From contig CANCYO010000020.1 in assembly GCA_947382415.1 (NCBI GenBank), positions 1 to 43,890 on the forward strand: a stretch of 43,890 nucleotides of DNA. Reading direction: 5' to 3'. This document shows positions 1-7,509 of the stretch, in pieces (position 1 is the stretch's first letter; every line of letters starts with the position of its first letter). The position numbers were made by a program, and so were the translations under genes. The stretch is from an uncultured Lachnospiraceae bacterium. GTDB taxonomy: Bacteria; Bacillota; Clostridia; Lachnospirales; Lachnospiraceae. A model generated the notes under the pieces. It searched no databases. It saw only the letters and a list, made by a program, of their open reading frames with translations, and was not told where the DNA came from.

Positions 1-236
1 GCATCGTTTCAGGGTAGCTATCACTCAGCCATCAATCGCTCTATAATTGTTAGCAGGAAATGCAAGCATTTCACTCAGGTTTGACAGGATGCGAACATTT
101 GACTTTGGTAAGCGTCAAATCCCCGCCTTTCCCTAATACCGGTTTTAGTTCATGCTTGAAAAAACAAGGGGATTCCCCAAAACTATGCGCTTACGACGTA
201 TACGGTTATCCGGCACAATCCATGGCTATATTTATA
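1..236. other. Hairpin-rich non-coding leader upstream of the ATPase/HNH pair
   Basis: No convincing gene was found here. The stretch holds several palindromes: GAAATGC-AA-GCATTTC at 57-72, ATTTGAC/GTCAAAT around a 10-nt loop at 97-120, and GGGGATTCCCC at 168-178. The 8-mer TCACTCAG occurs twice, at 21-28 and 71-78. A 60-codon open frame at 60-242 has no ribosome binding site and no recognisable product. The region could be the end of an upstream element cut by the window edge, or a structured RNA. What lies further left cannot be seen. Confidence 0.4.
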
Positions 237-265
237 TTGTAAATAAGAAAAGCATCCTGTATAAT
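237..265 (+). promoter_or_regulatory. Sigma-A-type promoter for the ATPase/HNH operon
   Basis: A -35 box TTGTAA (237-242) and a perfect -10 box TATAAT (260-265) are separated by 17 bp. TG stands directly before the -10 box. The predicted transcript start near 272 lies downstream of the ATG at 264, so that codon cannot be the start of the next gene. This supports the ATG at 306. Confidence 0.7.
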
Positions 266-305
266 GAAAACGGGACTGAGAGAGACAGGAATACGAGGAA
301 AAGGC

Positions 306-1643
306 ATGGATCAGTTTTATTTAAAAGATATCAGTTTAAAAAATTATAGAAGATTTGAGCAAAGTACATTTGAACTGAATCGTTCTATGAATGTTTTGGT
401 CGGGAAAAACGGCGTGGGAAAGACAACAATCCTTGAAGCTGTAAATGTTATGCTGGGCGCTTATTTGGCAGCATTCAAAAAGTATGTGCCCAGCCGTTTT
501 AGTTTTAATATCAGTGAAGACGACATTTTGCTTAAAAACAATCAAAAAGCGGCAGATAATATAGTATTGTCTCCGGTAATTCCACAATATCCGTGTGCGA
601 TTTCCTGTCATCTGCAGTGGGGGCAGGAGGAGTTGAAGTATACTCGAACTGTTGAAAAGGAGGGAGGAAGGACAAAATTTGCCGGAACAAATCCGATGCA
701 GAGAAAGGTTGAAATATGGGAATGGGAAATAGCAAAAGCGGATGGTTCTGACAGAGAGGTTATTCTTCCATTAGTTCTATATTTAAGCTCGGCAAGACTA
801 TGGAATGAAAACAGAGGGCGGGAAACCGGCGGCGTTCCGGTTAGAACGGACGCTTATCAGAGATGTCTGGATCCGCACAGAAGTACCCAGATGGCATTTG
901 ATTATATTAAATCGCTGGCCAATATCTCTGCTGAGGAAAACAATGGAAGGCCGTTTCCGGCGTATGATGTTATTATGGAGGCAGTTGCGTACAGTTTACA
1001 GGAAGAATTGGGAGCGGAACAAAAGGTTCTTTACTCAACCAGATACAATGAGTTTGCAATTAAGGAGGCGGATGGTACTGTGATTCGCTTTACTGCGTTA
1101 AGTGATGGATATAGGAATGTGATTAAAATTGTATCGGAAATAGCGACTAAAATGTGTATACTTAATCCATATCTTGGAAAATCGGCGTTGGAGGAAACGC
1201 CGGGAATTGTTGTTATTGATGAAATTGATTTAAGTCTGCATCCGACATGGCAGAGAAGGATTATCAGGATATTAAAGACGCTTTTTCCGAAAATACAGTT
1301 TGTCTGTGCCACACATTCCCCGTTTATCATTCAGTCTCTTGAGCCGGGTGAACTGATAGTTTTGGATAAGTTGGAGGAAGTGGATGAATATTCGGGGCAG
1401 AGTATTGAGGATATTGCTGAAAAGATAATGGATGTATCAATGCCGCAATACAGCGAGAAAAAAGAAAAGATGTACCGAGCGGCGGAAGAGTATTTCAGGG
1501 CGCTTGATAACAGCCAAAATCAGGATGAGCTGCAGGCGTTAAAGAAACGTATGGATGTTCTTGCAGCAGAATACAGTGATAATCCGGCTTATGGGGCATT
1601 GTTGAAACAGAAATATCTGGAAAAGAAAGTGAGTGTAAGGTAA
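306..1643 (+). CDS. PtuA-like AAA/ABC-type ATPase (Septu-like defence)
   Basis: A 445-residue ATPase of the OLD/SMC-like group (COG3950-type). Walker A is GKNGVGKT at residues 33-40. An LSDGYRN signature-like segment is at 265-271, Walker B with the acidic pair and SLHP tail (IDEIDLSLHP) is at 304-313, and the switch histidine is in ATHSP (335-339). The middle, about 60-250, is an unassigned insertion. The start at 306 is chosen because AGGAAAAGG lies just upstream and the promoter -10 box overlaps the earlier ATG at 264. Four bases separate it from the HNH gene, so the two are co-transcribed. In known families this pairing is Septu PtuA-PtuB, where the ATPase is thought to gate the nuclease. 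Base composition is visibly more AT-rich than the genes from 2333 on, which suggests acquisition. The ATPase class is clear; the defence role is inferred from the partner. Confidence 0.8.
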   Translation: MDQFYLKDISLKNYRRFEQSTFELNRSMNVLVGKNGVGKTTILEAVNVMLGAYLAAFKKYVPSRFSFNISEDDILLKNNQKAADNIVLSPVIPQYPCAISCHLQWGQEELKYTRTVEKEGGRTKFAGTNPMQRKVEIWEWEIAKADGSDREVILPLVLYLSSARLWNENRGRETGGVPVRTDAYQRCLDPHRSTQMAFDYIKSLANISAEENNGRPFPAYDVIMEAVAYSLQEELGAEQKVLYSTRYNEFAIKEADGTVIRFTALSDGYRNVIKIVSEIATKMCILNPYLGKSALEETPGIVVIDEIDLSLHPTWQRRIIRILKTLFPKIQFVCATHSPFIIQSLEPGELIVLDKLEEVDEYSGQSIEDIAEKIMDVSMPQYSEKKEKMYRAAEEYFRALDNSQNQDELQALKKRMDVLAAEYSDNPAYGALLKQKYLEKKVSVR

Positions 1644-1647
1644 TCAT

Positions 1648-2301
1648 ATGAGGCCGGTTAATAAAGGGGATGCGCCTGATATCAGATTTAAAAAGTATCA
1701 GGAGGCAGAACCGTATCTGGAAAAGCGTATTGGGCTGTATTGTTCGTTTTGCGAGCTTCCGTTACAGCATGTACCGGAAGTGGAACATAAGGAAGCAAAA
1801 TCAAGGGGAGGGGAAGAACTGGATTGGAACAATTTTCTGCTTTCGTGTAAATATTGCAATACCAGAAAAGGATATACTGTTAAAAAAGGAGATTTGGGAC
1901 AATATCTTTGGCCCGATACAGACGATACCTTTCATGCTTTTGATTATGAGGGGGATCTGCCGCGGGTAAATGTGGAGTATTTGAGTCAAAAAGCGGATGG
2001 CAGTTATCAGAAAGCTGCAAATTTATTACGACTGATAAAATTGGACAATCGTCCGACAAAGCAGGAACGGGATCGACGTTTTTTTGAGAGAAATGAGGTA
2101 AAAGAAATTGCCTTAATGAGCAAAAATGGCTGGCAGAGTATGGAGACGCCTTCGGACAGAGATACATATCTGAAAACGATTATTGTTTTAGCAAAGGCAA
2201 AGGGCTTTTTTTCTGTTTGGATGACAGTATTTAAGGATATTGAAGTTGTAAAGAGAGGTTTATTGGACAGTTTTCCGGGGACACGAAAAGAATATTTTTG
2301 A
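1648..2301 (+). CDS. PtuB-like HNH endonuclease (Septu-like defence)
   Basis: A 217-residue HNH nuclease. The N-terminus MRPVNKG and the order C32-x2-C35, VEH47, WNNF (60-63), C67-x2-C70-N71, K74 match the family that contains the Septu/retron-Ec78 nuclease PtuB. All expected catalytic and zinc-ligand positions are present, so it should be active on DNA or nucleic acid. The part beyond residue 100 is helical-looking and unassigned. It starts 4 bases after the ATPase stop, with AAGG upstream, and has no promoter of its own. It shares the AT-rich composition of the ATPase. The HNH assignment is firm; a role in phage defence is inference from the gene pair. No reverse transcriptase is visible, so a retron version cannot be claimed from this window. 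Confidence 0.82.
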   Translation: MRPVNKGDAPDIRFKKYQEAEPYLEKRIGLYCSFCELPLQHVPEVEHKEAKSRGGEELDWNNFLLSCKYCNTRKGYTVKKGDLGQYLWPDTDDTFHAFDYEGDLPRVNVEYLSQKADGSYQKAANLLRLIKLDNRPTKQERDRRFFERNEVKEIALMSKNGWQSMETPSDRDTYLKTIIVLAKAKGFFSVWMTVFKDIEVVKRGLLDSFPGTRKEYF

Positions 2302-2332
2302 AGAGAACCGGATCATAGCGAGGAGGATATGA

Positions 2333-3352
2333 ATGGAAGATTGGAGACAATCCCAAAAGGTTTTTTCCAGATTGGGCTGGTGTTATATAGCAGGAACATT
2401 GACGGTATACGTTCTTCAGTTTATTTTGGTATACGGAATTGAGGCTTATAAACCTGAGTGGCTGATGAGCATGACCGCAAGTCTGATATTGTCAGGTTTT
2501 ACGGTGTATGTCTGTGGTATGCCGTTGATTGTTTTGTTGACCCGCCGGATGCCAAGGACTGATATTCCGCGTCATAAGATGAAATGGTGGCAGTTTATAC
2601 TGGCATTGATCATGTGCTATTCTCTGGTCTATATCAGCAATCTGGTGGGAACGCTGGTGACGACGGTAATAGGAGTATTCACGAAAAGTTCTGCCCCCAA
2701 TAATCTGTTAGAATACGTCACCGGCGGTAATATGTTGTTGAATTTTATATTGATGGTGGTAGTTGCGCCTATTGTGGAGGAGTATGTGTTCCGCAAGGTG
2801 ATCGTGGACAGGACGGTACGGTATGGGCAGGGTGTCGCCATCGCAGCCTCGGGTCTGATGTTTGGGCTGTTTCACGGGAATTTGAACCAGTTTGCCTACG
2901 CGGTGGTGCTGGGTGCGTTTTTTGCTTTCCTCTATGTGAAGACGGGGAATTTGAAGATCACGATTGCCATGCATGCCATTATTAATTTTATGGGCAGCAT
3001 GGTCTCGGGACTGCTGTTTCGATTGATGGATTATGATGCGCTGCTGAATGCTGATCCTACGGACATGGAGTTGATGATGGAGATCATCATGGACAATTGG
3101 GTTGGCTGGCTGATTTTTGTGCTGTATGCCATGCTGTTGTTTGCTGTGGTGGTTACGGGTTTTATTCTGTTGATCGTATTTTTTAAACGCTTTAAGCTTG
3201 AATCCCAGGAGATGCAGATACCCAGGGGCAAGGGATTTCAGATGTTGTTCCTGAATTCGGGGATGATCGTCTTCTGTGTGGTATGGGTCGTATTGATCGC
3301 CCTGCCGTATGCGTTGTCTGTCGCACAGATGTTTGTTGAGACTTTTATTTAA
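2333..3352 (+). CDS. CPBP family intramembrane glutamic protease (Abi/CAAX-protease-like)
   Basis: A 339-residue polytopic membrane protein. The CPBP (PF02517) motifs are complete: EEYVFR at 149-154, FHGN at 180-183 with H181, and HAIINF at 214-219. These supply the paired glutamates, arginine, histidines and asparagine that form the active site inside the membrane. Hydrophobic segments lie near 17-36, 48-70, 86-115, 134-146, 166-180, 187-202, 210-228 and 257-284. Bacterial members process peptides or proteins in the membrane, or modulate bacteriocin immunity; the substrate here is unknown. The ribosome binding site is GAGGAGG just before the ATG. It begins 31 bases after the HNH gene but has the higher GC of the host backbone, so it is probably the first gene past the acquired module. 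Confidence 0.85.
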   Translation: MEDWRQSQKVFSRLGWCYIAGTLTVYVLQFILVYGIEAYKPEWLMSMTASLILSGFTVYVCGMPLIVLLTRRMPRTDIPRHKMKWWQFILALIMCYSLVYISNLVGTLVTTVIGVFTKSSAPNNLLEYVTGGNMLLNFILMVVVAPIVEEYVFRKVIVDRTVRYGQGVAIAASGLMFGLFHGNLNQFAYAVVLGAFFAFLYVKTGNLKITIAMHAIINFMGSMVSGLLFRLMDYDALLNADPTDMELMMEIIMDNWVGWLIFVLYAMLLFAVVVTGFILLIVFFKRFKLESQEMQIPRGKGFQMLFLNSGMIVFCVVWVVLIALPYALSVAQMFVETFI

Positions 3353-3366
3353 GCGGGGTGGGTGAA

Positions 3367-4074
3367 ATGTATTTTTTTGAGGGAAGGATCCGGTATAGTG
3401 AGACCGACAGCAAAGGGAAACTGACATTGGTGTCACTGCTGGATTATTTTCAGGATTGCTCCACGTTTCATTCTGAGGATCTGGGTGTGGGTGTGGACTA
3501 TCTGACAGAGAGGCATCTTGTGTGGGTGCTCAGCTCATGGCAGATCGTGGTGGAGCGCTATCCCAAATTGAACGAGCGGGTGAAGATCGGCACGGCGCCT
3601 TATGAATTCAGGAGTTTTCTGGGATCTCGTAATTTTGTGATGATGACGGAGGAGGGGGAATGTCTGGCCAGAGCGAACTCTCTGTGGAGTTTGTTGGATA
3701 CCCGGACATGGAAGCCTGCCGCGCCTCCGGAGGAAATGCTGAAGGCATATGTGCTTTCTGAGAAACTGGATATGGATTATGCCCCCCGCAAGATAGCAGT
3801 GCCCGAGGGCGGGAGCTGTAGGGATGCGATCACGGTAAAGAAGCATCATCTGGATACCAATAATCATGTGAATAACGGCAGGTTTGTGGATATGACCATG
3901 GAGTTTCTGCCGGAGAATTTTGCGATCCGCCAGATGCGCGCGGAGTATAAGATGCAGGCGCATTTGGATGATGTGCTCTATCCCTATGTGGCGGAGGAGA
4001 AGGATTATCTGGTGGTGGCGCTGCGGAACGAGGATGGGAAGCCTTATGTGATCGTGGAGTTTGCTTCAATATAA
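3367..4074 (+). CDS. Acyl-ACP thioesterase (FatA/FatB family)
   Basis: A 235-residue double hot-dog thioesterase (PF01643). It would release free fatty acids from acyl carrier protein in the cytoplasm. The N-terminal hot-dog starts with the family-typical RIRYSETD...LLDYFQDCSTF, and the second carries HHLDTNNHVNNGRF (near 159-172), which holds the Asn/His catalytic region. The ATG at 3367 is preferred, with GGGGTG upstream and a first residue that fits the family; a GTG nine bases earlier (3358) is also possible. It follows the CPBP protease by 14 bases and is probably co-transcribed with it. Clostridial relatives have similar length. Chain-length preference cannot be read from the sequence. 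Confidence 0.87.
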   Translation: MYFFEGRIRYSETDSKGKLTLVSLLDYFQDCSTFHSEDLGVGVDYLTERHLVWVLSSWQIVVERYPKLNERVKIGTAPYEFRSFLGSRNFVMMTEEGECLARANSLWSLLDTRTWKPAAPPEEMLKAYVLSEKLDMDYAPRKIAVPEGGSCRDAITVKKHHLDTNNHVNNGRFVDMTMEFLPENFAIRQMRAEYKMQAHLDDVLYPYVAEEKDYLVVALRNEDGKPYVIVEFASI

Positions 4075-4104
4075 TATTTGTATCATATCTGTGGAGGGTA
4101 AGCC

Positions 4105-5121
4105 GTGGAGCGGATTGTAAAAGAAATAGAAAAGCTGAAAATACAATATGAGTCCCGCCCGGTAAATGCGGACGCAAAAGAAGTGAGCAGAGAGGAATTT
4201 ACCCTGTTGCTCAGCGGTGTGTCAGCATGCCGGAAAGTGCCGGGAATTCATGAGCATATGGGGTATGAGCGATTATATCACTGTGGCAGTGAGGACGACG
4301 TTGATCAGGCGCGGGAGCATTTGAGCAGGCTGTTTGGCGTCCGGGACAGAGAGAGTCTGGAACAGCAGTGTTACAGATTGTATTCGGGGAGCGGCCAATA
4401 TGAGCAGTTTATGACATTCTGGAAGGATGCGCCCATGTTTGATCTGGATGAGCTCAATGCCAACGGCAGGAAAGGGTTTCTGTTTTGCAGGGGGCTTGCC
4501 GAAAAGTTTTATCCGCTGGTGAAGGAAAAAGGTTTTTATGCCTGGGATATCAACGAGCGAATCGGGCTTTGCAGAAACGCTGTGGCCTGTGGCATTATTT
4601 CTGATGAAGAATTTTGGGAGCTGACGGACGAGTGGGTGCGTCAGGCGCAGGTGTTTTATCATTCTTATGCGGAGTATGCCATAAGCTGTCTCTGCGGAGC
4701 GCTGTATGACATGGGCAGAAGCGAGCCGGATGTGAGTGGATTTTATGACATTAACCGGAATATCATAGAACATCTGATGGGAGAAGGTGGAGCATGGGAC
4801 AGAAATAAGTGGTATGCTCCGAAAGAGAGAGAATGGGCATCCCTTTTGGATAGAAATCCGGGCTGTATCATTACAAAGAGAGCGCTGGACGAGGAACGCA
4901 TCGACTATATGTATCACGATGAGCCGAGCCCCGGTTATCCTGACAGCGGATGGCGCTTTTTTGTGGGAGATGAGCCGGAGGAATATGTGGATGATCCTGA
5001 TAATTCCGCAGTGTGTGGACTGAATACCATTTGCAATTTATCTCCCGATATCATGGCTTATCTGTATGCGGGAGTCGGCAGGCGGTTCGGACGGCAGGAG
5101 AGCGGATGGGAAGAGGAGTAG
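4105..5121 (+). CDS. DUF1266-DUF2185 fusion protein of unknown function
   Basis: A 338-residue soluble protein with a GTG start and a GGAGGG site upstream. Residues about 60-205 resemble DUF1266: the GRKGFLFCRGL and AWDINERIGLCRNAVACGIIS segments followed by aromatic helices. Residues about 253-330 resemble DUF2185 (the Imm33-like group): CIITKRAL, GWRFFVGDE, DNSAVCGLNTICNLSPDI. DUF2185 members are often found with polymorphic toxins as candidate immunity proteins, and DUF1266 proteins are common in the same settings. No toxin gene is visible next to it. It sits between the thioesterase and cvfB, 4 bases before the latter, so it belongs to that transcription unit. The domain calls are from memory of the motifs; the function is not known. 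Confidence 0.7.
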   Translation: MERIVKEIEKLKIQYESRPVNADAKEVSREEFTLLLSGVSACRKVPGIHEHMGYERLYHCGSEDDVDQAREHLSRLFGVRDRESLEQQCYRLYSGSGQYEQFMTFWKDAPMFDLDELNANGRKGFLFCRGLAEKFYPLVKEKGFYAWDINERIGLCRNAVACGIISDEEFWELTDEWVRQAQVFYHSYAEYAISCLCGALYDMGRSEPDVSGFYDINRNIIEHLMGEGGAWDRNKWYAPKEREWASLLDRNPGCIITKRALDEERIDYMYHDEPSPGYPDSGWRFFVGDEPEEYVDDPDNSAVCGLNTICNLSPDIMAYLYAGVGRRFGRQESGWEEE

Positions 5122-5125
5122 CCAA

Positions 5126-5989
5126 ATGATTAAATTAGGCGAATGGCAAAAACTTGTTATTATTAAAAAAGTGGATTTTGGAATGTACCTTGCACCCTCG
5201 GCAGAGGAAAAGGAAGAACGCATTCTGCTCCCGGTGAAACAGGCGCCGGAGGGGTGCGAAGTCGGAGATTTTGTGGAGGTCTTTGTCTATCGGGATTCCA
5301 GGGACCGTCTGATTGCTACAACCAACCAGCCGAAGCTGGTCATGGGTCAGGTAGCTGATCTGACGGTGGTACAGGTGGAAAAGATTGGAGCCTTTCTGGA
5401 CTGGGGGCTGGAGAAGGATCTGTTTCTGCCTTTCAGGCAGCAGAAGCGTCCGGTTGCGCCTGGGGATAAAGTACTGGTGTCGCTTTATATAGATAAGAGC
5501 AACAGGCTCTGCGCCACCACCAATGTATATCCAAATCTGAGATCGGACAGCCCATATAAAAAGGACGACCGGGTGAAAGGGCGCGTGTATGAGATCAGTG
5601 ATAATTTCGGAGCTTTTGTGGCAGTGGACAATCAGTACTCCGCGCTGATACCCAAACGCGAGCTTTACGGAGAAGTGGTGTTGGGGGAGGATGTGGAGGC
5701 CCGGGTGGCAAAAGTGCAGGAGGACGGCAGATTGACTCTGGGCATCCGTGAGAAGGCTTATGTACAGGTGAAACAAGACGGTGAGAAACTGCTCAAGCTG
5801 CTTCACAGTTATGACGGTGTGCTGCCCTTCACGGAGAAGGCCAATCCGGAGGTGATACGCCGTGAGACCGGAATGAGCAAAAATGAGTTTAAACGTGCGG
5901 TGGGGTATCTGTTCAAAACTGGAGCCATCGAGATCAAAGACAACATTATTCGGGAACGCACTGGAAAAAATAAAAAGCCTGTGTTATAA
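5126..5989 (+). CDS. cvfB: CvfB/YitL-type S1 RNA-binding protein
   Basis: A 287-residue protein with three S1-like beta-barrels (about 5-65, 70-130 and 147-208) and a C-terminal winged-helix region (about 220-280), the architecture of CvfB. In Staphylococcus aureus CvfB binds RNA and affects virulence-gene expression; B. subtilis YitL is the relative. The central FGAFVAVDNQYSALIPKREL is the best-preserved S1 strand set. The start at 5126 is chosen because AAGAGGAG (5111-5118) lies at the right distance and the protein then begins MIKLGEWQKL, as in the family. An upstream in-frame ATG at 5066 falls inside the preceding gene and is rejected. It is probably co-transcribed with the DUF1266-DUF2185 gene. 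Confidence 0.88.
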   Translation: MIKLGEWQKLVIIKKVDFGMYLAPSAEEKEERILLPVKQAPEGCEVGDFVEVFVYRDSRDRLIATTNQPKLVMGQVADLTVVQVEKIGAFLDWGLEKDLFLPFRQQKRPVAPGDKVLVSLYIDKSNRLCATTNVYPNLRSDSPYKKDDRVKGRVYEISDNFGAFVAVDNQYSALIPKRELYGEVVLGEDVEARVAKVQEDGRLTLGIREKAYVQVKQDGEKLLKLLHSYDGVLPFTEKANPEVIRRETGMSKNEFKRAVGYLFKTGAIEIKDNIIRERTGKNKKPVL

Positions 5990-5990
5990 T
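5962..5990 (+). promoter_or_regulatory. Extended -10 promoter of the yjfB-like gene, overlapping the cvfB stop
   Basis: TGGAAA (5962-5967), a 17-bp spacer and TATAAT (5985-5990), preceded by TG at 5982-5983 in the extended -10 position. The -10 hexamer covers the TAA stop of cvfB. It would start transcription about 25 bases before the small motility gene. Confidence 0.6.
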
Positions 5991-6023
5991 ACTTATGTTA
6001 AGAGATTGACAGGAGGTGTTCGT

Positions 6024-6215
6024 ATGGATATTGCAGGATTATCTATGAGTTTGTCGTCCAACAAGATCATGTCTCAGGTAAGTACGGCTGTGCTCAGCAA
6101 GGCTATGGATGCCAATGAGGCTCTGGGGCAGGGACTTGTGGAGATTATGGATGCGTCCGCTATGGAGCTGAGTGTGAATCCTGGCGTAGGTGCAAATTTT
6201 GACATGAGAGTCTGA
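6024..6215 (+). CDS. YjfB-like putative motility protein
   Basis: A 63-residue protein of the YjfB family (PF14070): MDIAGLSMSLSSN at the start, a central alanine-rich helix and a short G/N-rich end (VNPGVGANFDMRV). In B. subtilis yjfB belongs to the sigma-D motility regulon; its molecular role is not settled. An excellent AGGAGGTG (6011-6018) sets the start at 6024. The same frame runs open further upstream, but that part overlaps cvfB and has no ribosome binding site. The gene has its own promoter and its own terminator, so it is a single-gene unit. No sigma-28 box was found in front of it. Confidence 0.8.
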   Translation: MDIAGLSMSLSSNKIMSQVSTAVLSKAMDANEALGQGLVEIMDASAMELSVNPGVGANFDMRV

Positions 6216-6244
6216 GAAATTTTTCCCGTATGGCATAAAAATGA

Positions 6245-6286
6245 GGGGTTGTTTGAGGGTATAATACTGTCAAACAGCTCCTTTTT
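6245..6286 (+). terminator. Rho-independent terminator after the yjfB-like gene
   Basis: GGGGTTGTTTGA (6245-6256) pairs with TCAAACAGCTCC (6270-6281) over 12 bp, with two G-U pairs and a 13-nt loop, followed by TTTTT (6282-6286). It separates the upstream unit from the regulator gene at 6385. Confidence 0.8.
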
Positions 6287-6384
6287 AGTGATTTTTGTGA
6301 AATTTCTCTGAAAAAGTATTGCTTTTTTGGCATTTTTTTTGTACATTTGTGTTAGAAGGTTTTCCAGTCAAAGGAGCAGGGTAT

Positions 6385-7470
6385 ATGATTTCAAATCAGA
6401 TTTTGCAGAATACAATTGATGGCCTGAAGGGGATTTCCAGAGTGGATCTCTGCGTCATGGATACGGACGGCAAGGAGATCGCCAGCACCGCTGATATGAG
6501 TCAGTGCTGCAGCGCTGCCGTGGAGTTTGCGGCTTCGCCTGCAGATGCCCAGGAGATTCAGGGGTTTCAGTATTTTAAGATTTTTGACGAGCAGCAGTTG
6601 GAGTATGTTCTCGTGGCGGGGGGCGTCGGCGAGGATATCTATATGATCGGCAAGATGGTGGCTTTTCAGATTCAGAATCTTCTGGTGGCCTACAAGGAGC
6701 GTTTTGACAAGGATAATTTTATCAAGAATCTCCTGCTTGATAATCTGCTTCTGGTAGATATTTACAGTCGTTCCAAGAAACTGCATATACAGACGGACGC
6801 TGCCCGGGTTGTGCTGATCATAGAGTCCGGCGCAGGGAAGGACAGCAATGTGCTGGAGCTGACCAGAGCCTGTTTTGCCAACAATGGTAAAGATTTCATC
6901 ACCGCAGTGGATGAAAAAGATGTTATTATAGTAAAGGAGCTGTCCGATGCAGAGATCAGTAAGGAGATAGAAAAATCAGCCCGGAGTCTGATCGCCTATC
7001 TGCAGAAGGAGGGCATTGAGGGCGTGCGCATCGCCTATGGCACCATAGTCCATGAGATCAAGGAGGTCAGCCGTTCTTACAAGGAAGCCAGAATGGCACT
7101 GGATGTAGGAAAGATCTTTTTCGATGACAGAGATTTGGTGGCATACAGTGAGCTGGGTATCGGCCGTCTGATCTATCAGCTTCCCATTCCTCTGTGCAAA
7201 ATGTTTATACGGGAGATTTTCGGCGGAAAGAGTCCTGACGATTTTGACGAGGAGACTCTGTCAACTATTTACAAATTTTTTGAGAACAGTCTGAATGTGT
7301 CGGAGACCTCCAGACAGCTCTTTATTCATCGCAATACGCTGGTGTACCGGCTGGATAAACTGCAGAAGAGCACGGGGCTTGATCTGCGGGTGTTTGAGGA
7401 TGCCATCACCTTTAAGATCGCGTTGATGGTCGTAAAATACATGAAGTATATGGAAACCTTTGAGTACTGA
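6385..7470 (+). CDS. PucR/CdaR-family transcriptional regulator
   Basis: A 361-residue regulator. The C-terminus (about 290-355) is the PucR-type helix-turn-helix (HTH_30), with NVSETSRQLFIHRNTLVYRLDKL and a following dimer helix. The middle (about 130-260) is a GGDEF-like CdaR fold without a catalytic GGDEF motif. The N-terminal 100 residues look like a small sensor domain (VDLCVMDTDGKEIAS, a GAF/PAS-like pattern). Such proteins activate catabolic or stress genes in response to small ligands; the ligand here is unknown. ATG 6385 is chosen because AAGGAG lies about 8 bases upstream; an in-frame upstream extension lacks a site. It ends 39 bases before ftsE, and orthologous neighbourhoods in Clostridia may be co-transcribed. 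Confidence 0.85.
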   Translation: MISNQILQNTIDGLKGISRVDLCVMDTDGKEIASTADMSQCCSAAVEFAASPADAQEIQGFQYFKIFDEQQLEYVLVAGGVGEDIYMIGKMVAFQIQNLLVAYKERFDKDNFIKNLLLDNLLLVDIYSRSKKLHIQTDAARVVLIIESGAGKDSNVLELTRACFANNGKDFITAVDEKDVIIVKELSDAEISKEIEKSARSLIAYLQKEGIEGVRIAYGTIVHEIKEVSRSYKEARMALDVGKIFFDDRDLVAYSELGIGRLIYQLPIPLCKMFIREIFGGKSPDDFDEETLSTIYKFFENSLNVSETSRQLFIHRNTLVYRLDKLQKSTGLDLRVFEDAITFKIALMVVKYMKYMETFEY

Positions 7471-7509
7471 TACTTATAATCGGAGGAACCATACAATCGG
7501 AGGACAGGA

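Noticed and set aside
60..242. 60-codon forward frame (MQAFHSGLTG...)
   Set aside because: No ribosome binding site, no recognisable family, and it overlaps the palindromes and the promoter -35 box; more likely non-coding.
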